Assembly: GCA_036741795.1 (NCBI GenBank)
Contig: DAINRO010000022.1
Span: 1 to 34,498, forward strand
Direction of reading: 5' to 3'
Length of the DNA: 34,498 bases
Origin: DATKKM01 sp036741795
Lineage (GTDB): Bacteria; Chloroflexota; Dehalococcoidia; SM23-28-2; RBG-16-64-32
A model generated the notes under the pieces. That model was not told where the DNA came from, did not search any database, and saw only the letters and a list, made by a program, of their open reading frames with translations. Below, piece after piece: positions 16,448 to 23,405 of the stretch (within the stretch, counting starts at the first letter, position 1; each line of letters opens with the position of its first letter). The position numbers and the translations under genes are program-made.

Positions 16448-17110
16448 TCAGCCGGCTTCCGGCGGGTCCGGGATGACGGCGATCAAGAGCGCTGCCCCGT
16501 CTGCCACTCCCCGCGCCCGATGGTACAACTCCGTCAGCGCGTCCTCCTCGCTGGCACCGAGGACGGCCGCGAGGTCCTCCTCCGAGAGCACCTCCGCCAG
16601 TTCCGGCGAGAGGAGCAGCACCCGGTCGCCGCTCTCGAGAGAGAGGCCGGTGAACTCGGGCCGTGGGTCGTCACTCAGGCCAAGTGAGCGGCCGGCGTCT
16701 GGCAAGGTTGGCCGGACCACCTCCACCTGCCCTCCACGCTTCACGGCGGCGTAAGCGGGAGCGACCTGCCCGAGGTAGACCACGTCCTCCCCGGCGGCGA
16801 TGCAGCTAACACCGGCGGCCACTTTGTGCTCTTTCAGGGAGCGCTTGTTCCAGCCCTGGAGTTCCGCGTGGGCGCCCTGCAGCGCGCGCAGTATCCCACC
16901 GGTCAGCGATACTTTCTGCCTGTGATAAGCGGCGCCGATGGCGTCCTTCATCTCCGTGCAGAACTCGGCACTACCGGGCAGCGCGGGCGAGACGAGAACG
17001 TAGAGGTCGGAGAGGTCGTCGTCGCTGCCCTTGTGGGGGAAGGCGCCGATCCACGGGGTTTCCTGCTTCACTTCGCCGCGATCGATGGCGAACTGTCCGA
17101 CCCAGAGCAT
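16448..17110 (-). CDS. PP2C-like protein lacking metal-binding residues (putative pseudophosphatase)
   Basis: The 220-residue protein follows the layout of PPM/PP2C phosphatases. GVSCIAAGEDVVYLGQVAPA corresponds to the strand pair normally ending in a GD-S turn, and AYAAVKRGGQVEVV to the aYl-r-g strand. LESGDRVLLLSPELAEVL, a helix, and a final hydrophobic strand (GAALLIAVIP) correspond to the GD-lLLxSDGL and DNxT regions. The metal-binding aspartates are absent: the GDS position reads GQV, SDGL reads SPEL, and DN near the end reads DG. The protein is therefore probably inactive as a phosphatase and may be a binding or scaffold protein. It precedes tsaD by 5 bases. A CATAAT box ends 7 bases before its ATG. 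Confidence 0.6.
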   Translation of the reverse strand: MLWVGQFAIDRGEVKQETPWIGAFPHKGSDDDLSDLYVLVSPALPGSAEFCTEMKDAIGAAYHRQKVSLTGGILRALQGAHAELQGWNKRSLKEHKVAAGVSCIAAGEDVVYLGQVAPAYAAVKRGGQVEVVRPTLPDAGRSLGLSDDPRPEFTGLSLESGDRVLLLSPELAEVLSEEDLAAVLGASEEDALTELYHRARGVADGAALLIAVIPDPPEAG

Positions 17111-17117
17111 GCTTTAG

Positions 17118-17123
17118 ATTATG
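17118..17123 (-). promoter_or_regulatory. -10 box of the PP2C-like gene and tsaD
   Basis: CATAAT on the minus strand is followed by 7 bases and then the ATG at 17110, the spacing expected for a leaderless transcript. I see no clear -35 hexamer. Confidence 0.45.
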
Positions 17124-17164
17124 CGCATCCGGCGGCGGAGCAAACAGGGGTTACGGCCGCTGCC

Positions 17165-17833
17165 CTAGCGGACGGGAACGAGGTCTTCTTCCGCGATGGA
17201 CGCGGACCGGACGCGGTAAGTGCAAGCGCGCTCGCCCCTCATCAGACTGCGGGTGAGGCGGGTGTCGCTGCCGGTGAGGGTGCGCACGAACTCCACGTGG
17301 AGGGCGCACACGGCGCGGTCAACTTCCGCGATCTTGGGGAAGGGACAGGTGTACTCGTCGATGTAGAAATCACCGTCGTCGCCCTCGTGCCAGTCGGCGA
17401 CACAGCCCTGGTCCTCCATGATCGACGCCGTTTCCTTCACCCGCTCGCGCAGGGTTTTGGCCTGAACGCGCTGGACGTGGGGTGCGGCGAGCTTACGGGC
17501 GACGTTCTGAAGGAGCCCGTGAACACGTTCGTTCCCCTCGGACTCACGCAATTCCTCGAGGAGCACCGTGGCCAGGGAATCGTAGGTCTTGGGGAAGAGC
17601 CCGTCGGCCTTCTCAGTGAGCGAGTAGACGAGCGTGGGGCGGCCGACGCGGCCCCGTTCCTCACGTGCTTCCACGAGGCCATCTCGCTCCATCACGGTGA
17701 GGTGCTGGCGGATACCCGTGGACGTCAACCCGAGCAGGGCACCGAGTTCTTTTACGGTTCCCCTGCCATGGCGCTGCAGGTACTCTAGTATCTGCTGGCG
17801 GGTGGACTGCATCTGGATGCTCGTGCCTGCCAT
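17165..17833 (-). CDS. SufR-like iron-sulfur transcriptional regulator
   Basis: The protein (222 residues) has an N-terminal winged helix of the DeoR/ArsR kind (TRQQILEYLQRHG, then LLGLTSTGIRQHLTVMERDG, and the wing RGRVGRPTLVYSLT). Its C-terminal domain has three cysteines, C163, C176 and C204, spaced CX12CX27C. This spacing and the flanking CPF and CxYRV residues match the cluster-binding region of SufR, a [4Fe-4S] repressor of suf genes. No suf genes are present here, so the target is not obvious. Candidates are itself and the divergent small gene at 17880. A TAAAAT box ends 6 bases before its ATG, so the message may be leaderless. Confidence 0.82.
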   Translation of the reverse strand: MAGTSIQMQSTRQQILEYLQRHGRGTVKELGALLGLTSTGIRQHLTVMERDGLVEAREERGRVGRPTLVYSLTEKADGLFPKTYDSLATVLLEELRESEGNERVHGLLQNVARKLAAPHVQRVQAKTLRERVKETASIMEDQGCVADWHEGDDGDFYIDEYTCPFPKIAEVDRAVCALHVEFVRTLTGSDTRLTRSLMRGERACTYRVRSASIAEEDLVPVR

Positions 17834-17839
17834 GAACGG

Positions 17840-17864
17840 ATTTTAGCACAATAACGAAGCCGTT
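17840..17864. promoter_or_regulatory. Divergent promoter region with a short inverted repeat
   Basis: The 46-base AT-rich gap between the SufR-like gene and the unknown gene holds TAAAAT on the minus strand (17845-17840) and AACG-AAGC-CGTT (17853-17864), a 4-base inverted repeat with a 4-base spacer. The repeat may be an operator for the SufR-like protein, but it is short and could be chance. Confidence 0.35.
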
Positions 17865-17879
17865 TCTTTCTTAATTACC

Positions 17880-18290
17880 ATGCCGGAACGCCGTGAAGAC
17901 CCCATCGAACTGAAGTACGACGCGGACGCCGTCGTCGAGCGCGCCGCCGACCGTTTGAGAGCGGTCCTGCAGGACGCCGTGGCCCGCCTCGACCCCTTTC
18001 CGCCCTTTCCCGGCGCCTACTTCTCCTACGGCATCGAGATCGAGGCCCCTGGTTTCGAAGGTCCGCATCGCGGCTGCGTCGTCCTCGGTGAGGACGCGGA
18101 GTTCTATGAGCTGGAAATGGGGTCGGAGCTGCCCGCCTTCGAGTACGAGATCGCGGACCCGGTGGCTATACGCAAGGAAGAACTCAAGCCGATCGAACTG
18201 CACCCACGGGAATACCTGGTCTACGCCTATAACGCCATCGCCCGCGTAACCGAAATCCTCCTCGAACGGCAGGCAGACGACGAAGCCTGA
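17880..18290 (+). CDS. Conserved-looking protein of unknown function
   Basis: I do not recognise this 136-residue protein. It is acidic and soluble, with no signal peptide or membrane segment. A helical N-terminus (DAVVERAADRLRAVLQDAVA) is followed by FPPFPGAYFSYGIEIEAPG and strand-rich acidic sequence, and the end is a helix (YNAIARVTEILLERQ). The intact frame, codon use like its neighbours and alternating helix/strand pattern support a real gene. It diverges from the SufR-like regulator across 46 bases and lies upstream of the pseudouridine synthase gene. Confidence 0.7.
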   Translation: MPERREDPIELKYDADAVVERAADRLRAVLQDAVARLDPFPPFPGAYFSYGIEIEAPGFEGPHRGCVVLGEDAEFYELEMGSELPAFEYEIADPVAIRKEELKPIELHPREYLVYAYNAIARVTEILLERQADDEA

Positions 18291-18306
18291 GAAGTCGGGA
18301 GCGCGC

Positions 18307-19032
18307 ATTCGGCTGGCCAAGCTAATGGCGCAGCGAGGGATCGCCTCCAGGCGCAAGGCTGAGGAGATTATCGCCGCCGGCCGCGTGACCGTGAACGGGA
18401 ACGTCGTGCGCGACGTGATGATCGTCGATCCCGCCAAGGATTCCATCGAGATCGACGGCAAGGCGCTGCCCACCGAGCCGCCGAAGGTCTACTACCTTCT
18501 CAACAAGCCGCGCGGATTCATCACCGGGCGGGGCGACCCACGCGGCCGCGAGAGTGTCCTCGACCTGGTGAAGCAGCTCAAGGTCCGGGTCGAACCGGTC
18601 GGGCGGCTGGACTACGACACGGAAGGCGCCCTTCTCTTCACGAACGACGGGCAACTGGCCCACGACCTCACACACCCCTCGCGCGAGGTGCCCAAGACGT
18701 ATCTTGCCGTCGTGGAGGGGCTCCCGAACCGCGCCACTCTGAAGGTCATACGCGCGGGCGTTCCCCTGGACGACGGACCGACTGCCCCGGCGCACGTCCA
18801 GACGGTCGGTAGCGAGCGGGGAAACACCCTCCTCGAGATAACAGTCACCGAGGGGCGCAACCGCCTGGTGCGGCGAATGATGAAGCACGTCGGGCATCCT
18901 GTCCTCGAGTTGCGCAGACAGCGGTTCGGATCCATCTCCGTTGATGGACTGTCGAAGGGCAAGCTGCGGCCCCTCACCGAAGATGAGGTCACGGACTTGC
19001 GCCGGCTGGCGTCGGCGAATTCAAGGAAGTAG
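18307..19032 (+). CDS. 16S/23S rRNA pseudouridine synthase, RluB/RsuA family (probable ATT start)
   Basis: The enzyme converts uridine to pseudouridine in rRNA. An N-terminal S4 RNA-binding domain (LAKLMAQRGIASRRKAEEII) precedes the RsuA-type catalytic domain, whose motif GRLDYDTEGALLF holds the catalytic aspartate (D102 from the ATT). YYLLNKPRGF and GRNRLVRRMMKHVGHPV are further family signatures. The first ATG is at 18325, but starting there cuts into the first S4 helix. Upstream of it, back to a TAA at 18247, the frame has no ATG, GTG or TTG. The ATT at 18307 restores the usual (M)RLAK start and has GGGAG 5 bases before it. CTG at 18313 is the other option. Confidence 0.85.
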   Translation: MRLAKLMAQRGIASRRKAEEIIAAGRVTVNGNVVRDVMIVDPAKDSIEIDGKALPTEPPKVYYLLNKPRGFITGRGDPRGRESVLDLVKQLKVRVEPVGRLDYDTEGALLFTNDGQLAHDLTHPSREVPKTYLAVVEGLPNRATLKVIRAGVPLDDGPTAPAHVQTVGSERGNTLLEITVTEGRNRLVRRMMKHVGHPVLELRRQRFGSISVDGLSKGKLRPLTEDEVTDLRRLASANSRK

Positions 19033-19084
19033 GGGCGCGGGAACCTCGGCAGCCCGGTAGTGGTATATATGCCGGAGGTGAACC

Positions 19085-19630
19085 ATGAAGAGGTTGTTCG
19101 TATCGATAGCAGTCGCTACCGGCCTACTAGCCCTTGTGGGCGCGGCACAAGCGAAAGGCCCCGTCGAGCTTGAAGTCTCAGGCGGGGCCATTGAAGATCC
19201 TGTCAGGATCGAAGGAGAAGTGCAGATCGATGAGTTGTACCCGGCAACCGGGTACAAGAGCGTCTCCGGGGCGATGCTTGAAGGCGAGGAACCCTACGCC
19301 GTCGATGTCATCGCAACGGACCCGGAGGCCGGCGCAGAAATTGCGATTTTCCGGCTTGAGTACTATCCGGCCACAGAAACCCATCCGGCAACGTTCAGTG
19401 ATCCAACGGGCAACTTCGTCTCGAGAGATCAGCCCTGGGAGGTTCCGGCTTCGATCACCGGCCTCCTCGAAGATGCTGGAGCGGTTGCGGCAGCGGGTGA
19501 GGTGGTGAGTGAGTCCGGTTCTGCGGATGAGAGCGTACTTGCGCCGTGGATGCTCATTCCGGCCGGCGTCGTCGGATTGACCTTGATCGGCGGATTCGGA
19601 GGATACCTGCGGCGGCGTTCGTCCAGCTAG
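19085..19630 (+). CDS. Secreted protein with C-terminal membrane anchor, unknown function
   Basis: The 181-residue protein has a signal peptide (MKRLFVSIAVATGLLALVG, cleavage likely after AQA near residue 23). An acidic extracellular domain is followed by a hydrophobic span (about residues 155-174) and a YLRRR tail. This is the layout of an anchored cell-surface protein, without an LPxTG motif. The external domain is strand-rich and I do not recognise it. GGAGGTG lies at good distance from the ATG and TATATAT lies further upstream at 19064-19070. The ECF sigma gene begins 20 bases downstream, so surface protein and sigma factor may share a transcript. Confidence 0.72.
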   Translation: MKRLFVSIAVATGLLALVGAAQAKGPVELEVSGGAIEDPVRIEGEVQIDELYPATGYKSVSGAMLEGEEPYAVDVIATDPEAGAEIAIFRLEYYPATETHPATFSDPTGNFVSRDQPWEVPASITGLLEDAGAVAAAGEVVSESGSADESVLAPWMLIPAGVVGLTLIGGFGGYLRRRSSS

Positions 19631-19650
19631 AGCCGCAGAGGAGATAGCCG

Positions 19651-20217
19651 ATTACCGACGAGCAAGCACTCATCGCCGCCGCGAAGCGAGGCGACGCGGG
19701 CGCTTTCGCTGAACTCGTACGCGTTCACCAGGAAAGCGCCTTCCGGACGGCGTATCTCGTTCTTGGCGACGCATTCGAAGCCGAGGATGCAGCGCAAGAC
19801 GCGACCATGCGCGCCTACCGGGCCATCCATTCCTTCCGTGAGGGCGCCGGCTTCCGCCCATGGCTGCTCAAGATCGTTGTTAACCAGGCGCGAACGGCCG
19901 GCAAGTCACGGCAGCGGCGCCAGAAGCTTGCCGAACAGGCCTCGCTAACCGAAGCGCCGGCCGTCTACGAGATCGACGAGACGGTGATGAGCCGCGAGCG
20001 CGCTGACCTGGTGATCCGGGCACTGGGCAGCCTCGGCGAGCGTGAGCGCACCGCCGTCCATCTCCGCTACTTCATCGGGCTCTCGGAGCGCGAGATGGGG
20101 GAATACTTCGGTTGTGCCCAGGGAACGGTGAAATCCCGCCTCCACCGTGCCCTCGAAAAGCTGCGGGGGGTCATCGCCCGCGATTATCCACAGTTGATGA
20201 ACGAGGTTCTGTCATGA
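19651..20217 (+). CDS. ECF-type RNA polymerase sigma factor (probable ATT start)
   Basis: This alternative sigma factor (188 residues) has region 2 (GDAFEAEDAAQDATMRAYRA, then FRPWLLKIVVNQARTAGKS) and region 4 (LRYFIGLSEREMGEYFG, then GTVKSRLHRALEKLR). The first ATG is at 19807, inside region 2, and would remove its first half. The frame is coding from 19651 (ITDEQALIAAAKRGDAGAFA, the classic ECF start), with GAGGAG 7 bases before the ATT and an in-frame TAG at 19645-19647. No ATG, GTG, TTG or CTG lies between 19651 and 19807. Start at ATT is therefore strongly implied. Its stop overlaps the next gene's ATG as ATGA. Confidence 0.9.
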   Translation: MTDEQALIAAAKRGDAGAFAELVRVHQESAFRTAYLVLGDAFEAEDAAQDATMRAYRAIHSFREGAGFRPWLLKIVVNQARTAGKSRQRRQKLAEQASLTEAPAVYEIDETVMSRERADLVIRALGSLGERERTAVHLRYFIGLSEREMGEYFGCAQGTVKSRLHRALEKLRGVIARDYPQLMNEVLS

Positions 20218-20948
20218 CAATGGAAATCGAATGCCTTGAGCAGGATCTGGCCGCCCTGGGTCGCAGCCGCCAGTACCCGCCCACGCCGGACCTGATCGCG
20301 GGATTCTGGCGGAGTATCGCCACCACCTCGACGCCGATGGAGCCGCGGAAAATGCGCTTATGGCTGGCCGCCTCGGCCGCCACTGCGGTCGTTGTTGCCC
20401 TCATGTTCGCCATCGCCGCGCCCGCACGGGACGCAGCAGCAGACCTTTTCGGCCGAATCGACATTTTCAGCACGGACGAGAACCTGGAAGGTTTGCCGAT
20501 AGCCGTTGACGGTGAAGTCACAACCATCGAGGCCGCAACCGCCGCCCTGGGAAGGCCGATCGAGCAACCCACTTATCCGATAGGCCTGACGCCCGAGCGC
20601 GTGGTCCTGCAGGATTTCGGCTCGGTCAAGGCGGTCGCCCTCGGTTACGATCCGCCCGAAAGGGCCCCCTTCACGCTGTTCGTCACGAACGCCAATGTCG
20701 GTAAAGGCGTCGTCGCCGACAGCGGCGTCAGCGCCCAACCCGCCTCCTGGCCCGGCACGACGCAAGCATTCTGGTTCGATGGCCCGCACCGCGTCGAATT
20801 CCGTAGCTTCGATGGCAAGGTGATCGAGGAATCGATCCGGCAAACGACCGGGAACACGCTTGTCTGGGAACGCGAGGGCTTCGTTTACCGCCTGGAGGGC
20901 GATCTGGAGCAGGACGAGGCCGTTCGCATCGCCCAGTCCCTGGAGTGA
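20214..20948 (+). CDS. Putative membrane anti-sigma factor
   Basis: The gene overlaps the ECF sigma stop by 4 bases (ATGA), the usual position for a cognate anti-sigma factor. The 244-residue protein has a cytoplasmic part of about 48 residues, one membrane span (about 49-70, LWLAASAATAVVVALMFAI) and an extracytoplasmic domain with strand-rich sequence (PTYPIGLTPERVVLQDFG, later FWFDGPHRVEFRSFDG). I see no zinc-binding HxxxCxxC motif in the N-terminal part, so it is not a standard ZAS-type anti-sigma. The external domain could sense envelope conditions. The role is inferred from position and topology; an in-frame ATG at 20220 is an alternative start. Confidence 0.68.
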   Translation: MTMEIECLEQDLAALGRSRQYPPTPDLIAGFWRSIATTSTPMEPRKMRLWLAASAATAVVVALMFAIAAPARDAAADLFGRIDIFSTDENLEGLPIAVDGEVTTIEAATAALGRPIEQPTYPIGLTPERVVLQDFGSVKAVALGYDPPERAPFTLFVTNANVGKGVVADSGVSAQPASWPGTTQAFWFDGPHRVEFRSFDGKVIEESIRQTTGNTLVWEREGFVYRLEGDLEQDEAVRIAQSLE

Positions 20949-20965
20949 CAGGCCACTGAAAACCA

Positions 20966-20997
20966 GCGTAGGGGCGAAGCATGCTTCGCCCCTACGC
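20966..20997. repeat. 32-base perfect palindrome between convergent genes
   Basis: The left arm GCGTAGGGGCGAAGCA (20966-20981) is followed directly by its exact reverse complement, with no spacer. It lies 17 bases after the anti-sigma gene and 13 before the end of convergent aroF. It resembles the GTAGGGGCGA-type palindromes seen between genes in many genomes. It could end transcription from both sides, though neither side has a T tract. Confidence 0.8.
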
Positions 20998-21010
20998 GCC
21001 TGGGTCGTAT

Positions 21011-22072
21011 TTAGCTTGCCTTCAGCACCTTCTCGCGCTCTTCGCCGACGGCTGGTTGGGCCATCGGCCTTCCCAACGCCGCCGCGACCGATGCCACCTT
21101 TTGCGACAACTTCGCGAAGTTCTCCGGCGTGAGCGACTGCGCGCCGTCCGACAGAGCGTGGTCCGGGCTCGGGTGAACCTCGATGATGAGCCCGTCGGCG
21201 CCTGCGGCAATTGCGGCCAACCCGACTGGTTCTACCAGGTACCACTTGCCCGTGGCGTGGCTGGGGTCACCGATGACCGGCAGGTGTGAGAGCTTCTTTA
21301 CAAGCGGGATCGCGTTCACGTCGAAGGTGTTCCTGGTGGCTGTCTCGAACGTCCGGATTCCGCGCTCGCAGAGGATGACGTCTCGGTTGCCGTGGGAGAG
21401 GACGTACTCGGCGGCCAGGAGCCACTCCTCGACAGTGCCGGAGAGGCCACGCTTCAGTAGCACCGGCCGTCCCACCTTGCCCACTTCGTCCAAAAGGTTG
21501 AAGTTCTGCATGTTGCGGGCGCCTATCTGGAGAACATCGGCGTGCCTCGCGACGAGTTCCACGTCGCGGACGTCCATCACCTCGGTTATGACCGGCAGTC
21601 CTGTCTCTTCGCGCGCCGCCGCCAGTACGTGGAGTGCCTTCTCACCATGACCGCGGAACGCGTAAGGACTGCTCCGGGGCTTGAAGGCGCCACCACGCAA
21701 CAGGTGCCCACCTGCTGCCTTTACCGCCTTCGCTGTCTCGATGACTGTTGCCTCGCTGTCCACGGAGCAAGGCCCGCCCATCAGGACGACGCTGCCGTCG
21801 CCGATCTTCAGGTTGCCAATTTGCACCACCGTGTTTTGCGGATGCACTTCCCGACTTGCCAGCTTGAACGGCTTGCTGATCCGGACGACGGTGTCGACTC
21901 CGTCGATCGTGCCAAGCTCGTCTTGCAGCTCCGGGTAGATGTGACCCAGGACAGCGACAACGTTGCGCTCTTCGCCGTGGATCCTGTGGTCCTTGAAGCC
22001 TAGTTCGCGGATCGTTTTCTGGACGTTGAGGACCTGCTCCTCCGTCGCCCCTGTCTTCATTACGACAATCAT
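21011..22072 (-). CDS. aroF: 3-deoxy-7-phosphoheptulonate (DAHP) synthase with N-terminal regulatory domain
   Basis: The enzyme condenses phosphoenolpyruvate and erythrose 4-phosphate, opening the shikimate pathway. The first 70 or so residues of this 353-residue protein form a ferredoxin-like domain (MIVVMKTGATEEQV), as in the type I-beta enzymes of Thermotoga, where it mediates feedback inhibition. The barrel carries GPCSVDSE, FKPRSSPYAF, ARNMQNF, KRG, CERGIRTFE, DPSHATGKW and HPSPDHALSDG, which cover metal and substrate binding. It lies 37 bases after aroH on the same strand. Erythrose 4-phosphate links it functionally to the pentose-phosphate operon at the left end. Confidence 0.96.
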   Translation of the reverse strand: MIVVMKTGATEEQVLNVQKTIRELGFKDHRIHGEERNVVAVLGHIYPELQDELGTIDGVDTVVRISKPFKLASREVHPQNTVVQIGNLKIGDGSVVLMGGPCSVDSEATVIETAKAVKAAGGHLLRGGAFKPRSSPYAFRGHGEKALHVLAAAREETGLPVITEVMDVRDVELVARHADVLQIGARNMQNFNLLDEVGKVGRPVLLKRGLSGTVEEWLLAAEYVLSHGNRDVILCERGIRTFETATRNTFDVNAIPLVKKLSHLPVIGDPSHATGKWYLVEPVGLAAIAAGADGLIIEVHPSPDHALSDGAQSLTPENFAKLSQKVASVAAALGRPMAQPAVGEEREKVLKAS

Positions 22073-22109
22073 GTCTCTACCTCTTCATATAAGACTCGCG
22101 CGGAGCCCC

Positions 22110-22481
22110 TTAGTTAGTCCCGTTATCGATGTCGGGGCGGAGCACTTTCGCGCCCCGCAAGTATACGTGCTTGATCTCAGCCAGCTTCCTGTCTGTGTTC
22201 ACGTGGATAAGTATCCGTACGCACATTGGCAGGCCGCCGGGCTTGTTCATCTCGTGACCGCACATGAGGGCGACGTTCGCTCCGAGGATGTCCCTGGCGA
22301 CTAGCGCCGGGAACTCGGCGTTGAGGTCCAGCGTGGTGGTGAAAAAGGAGGAGGCAACGTACTCGACGTCGATCTCGTTCGCCTGCAGCATCGCCCTGAG
22401 GAGTTCTGCCGTGGCGTCAGTGATCGCTTCGGGAGTGTTCGCTTCTGCGGTGGTTGCCCCCCGGATTCCCCTGACCAGCAT
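22110..22481 (-). CDS. aroH: Chorismate mutase, AroH class
   Basis: AroH converts chorismate to prephenate for phenylalanine and tyrosine synthesis. From the ATG at 22481 the protein is 123 residues, the family length; the frame is open 20 codons further but those residues do not fit. The active-site arginine is in RGIRGATT near the N-terminus. The active-site glutamate and second arginine appear in HEMNKPGGLPMCVRI, and a tyrosine in the C-terminal HVYLRGAKVLRPD segment. It lies between trpA and aroF in an aromatic operon. Confidence 0.94.
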   Translation of the reverse strand: MLVRGIRGATTAEANTPEAITDATAELLRAMLQANEIDVEYVASSFFTTTLDLNAEFPALVARDILGANVALMCGHEMNKPGGLPMCVRILIHVNTDRKLAEIKHVYLRGAKVLRPDIDNGTN

Positions 22482-22586
22482 ACCGGTCGCCTGGACGGCG
22501 GTTAGCTGGCCCCAAAGATACCGGCCCGAGAAGCGCCCCAATAGACACGGCCGACGGAGCCCTTCACTTGAAGGACCCGAGCGGCT

Positions 22587-23405
22587 CTATTTGGCTGCTC
22601 CCCGCCGGCCGGTGACCACCTCCGCATAATGCCTTAACCTTGCCTCTCGTTCAGACGGATCTGATTTGGCGATTTCATCGACTATCGCACTCCCGATGAC
22701 CGCGGCGTCGGCAAACCGGCCCACAGCCTGAAAATGCGTAGGCTGAGATATACCAAATCCTACTGCGAGTGGCAAGTTTGTATGCTTTCGCACACGTTCC
22801 ACGAACTCCTCGAGCCCGGTCGCCAATTCCTTCCTGGCGCTGGTCACGCCGGTGACGCTAACGCAGTAGATGAACCCTGATGCCCGCTCACAAACGGCCT
22901 GTATACGCTCCGCCGTGCTCGTCGGCGCGAGGAGATAAATCACGCTCAATCCCGCGGTCTCGAATGCTTCCTGCAACGCCTCCGATTCTTCGGGCGGCAG
23001 GTCCACCGGAATCATGCCGTCTGCACCCACTTCCGCCGCGTCTTGCGCGAACGCTTCGATGCCGTGCGCGAGGACGGGGTTGTAGTACCCCATGAAGACG
23101 ATCGGGGTCGTATCGTCCGTCTCCCGGATTTGCCGCACTACCTGCAGGCAATCCTCTAGAGTCACTCCTTGCTGGAGCGCAGCGAACGAAGAGGCCTGGA
23201 TAGTCGGTCCGTCCGCGAGCGGGTCCGAAAAGGGGATGCCCAGCTCGATCACATCAGCTCCCCCGGCGACGAGGGCGTGCACGAGCCCGGGGGTGGAAGC
23301 GAGGTCCGGGTATCCGGCCGTCAGGAAGGCGATGAAGCCCGTCCTTCCCTCGGCTTTCAGCCGGCCGAACGCGGCCTCGATGCGGCCGGGGCCCGTTGCC
23401 GTCAT
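22587..23405 (-). CDS. trpA: Tryptophan synthase alpha chain
   Basis: TrpA cleaves indole-3-glycerol phosphate to indole and glyceraldehyde 3-phosphate, passing indole to TrpB. The frame is open for 68 codons further, but the ATG at 23405 overlaps the upstream stop as ATGA and gives 272 residues, the family length. The catalytic glutamate is in ELGIPFSDPLADGP, which also holds the catalytic aspartate. FLTAGYPDL, YCVSVTGVTSAR and VGFGISQP are further signatures. No trpB or other trp gene is in the window; the gene before it in the operon is the J-like/CPBP fusion. Confidence 0.95.
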   Translation of the reverse strand: MTATGPGRIEAAFGRLKAEGRTGFIAFLTAGYPDLASTPGLVHALVAGGADVIELGIPFSDPLADGPTIQASSFAALQQGVTLEDCLQVVRQIRETDDTTPIVFMGYYNPVLAHGIEAFAQDAAEVGADGMIPVDLPPEESEALQEAFETAGLSVIYLLAPTSTAERIQAVCERASGFIYCVSVTGVTSARKELATGLEEFVERVRKHTNLPLAVGFGISQPTHFQAVGRFADAAVIGSAIVDEIAKSDPSEREARLRHYAEVVTGRRGAAK

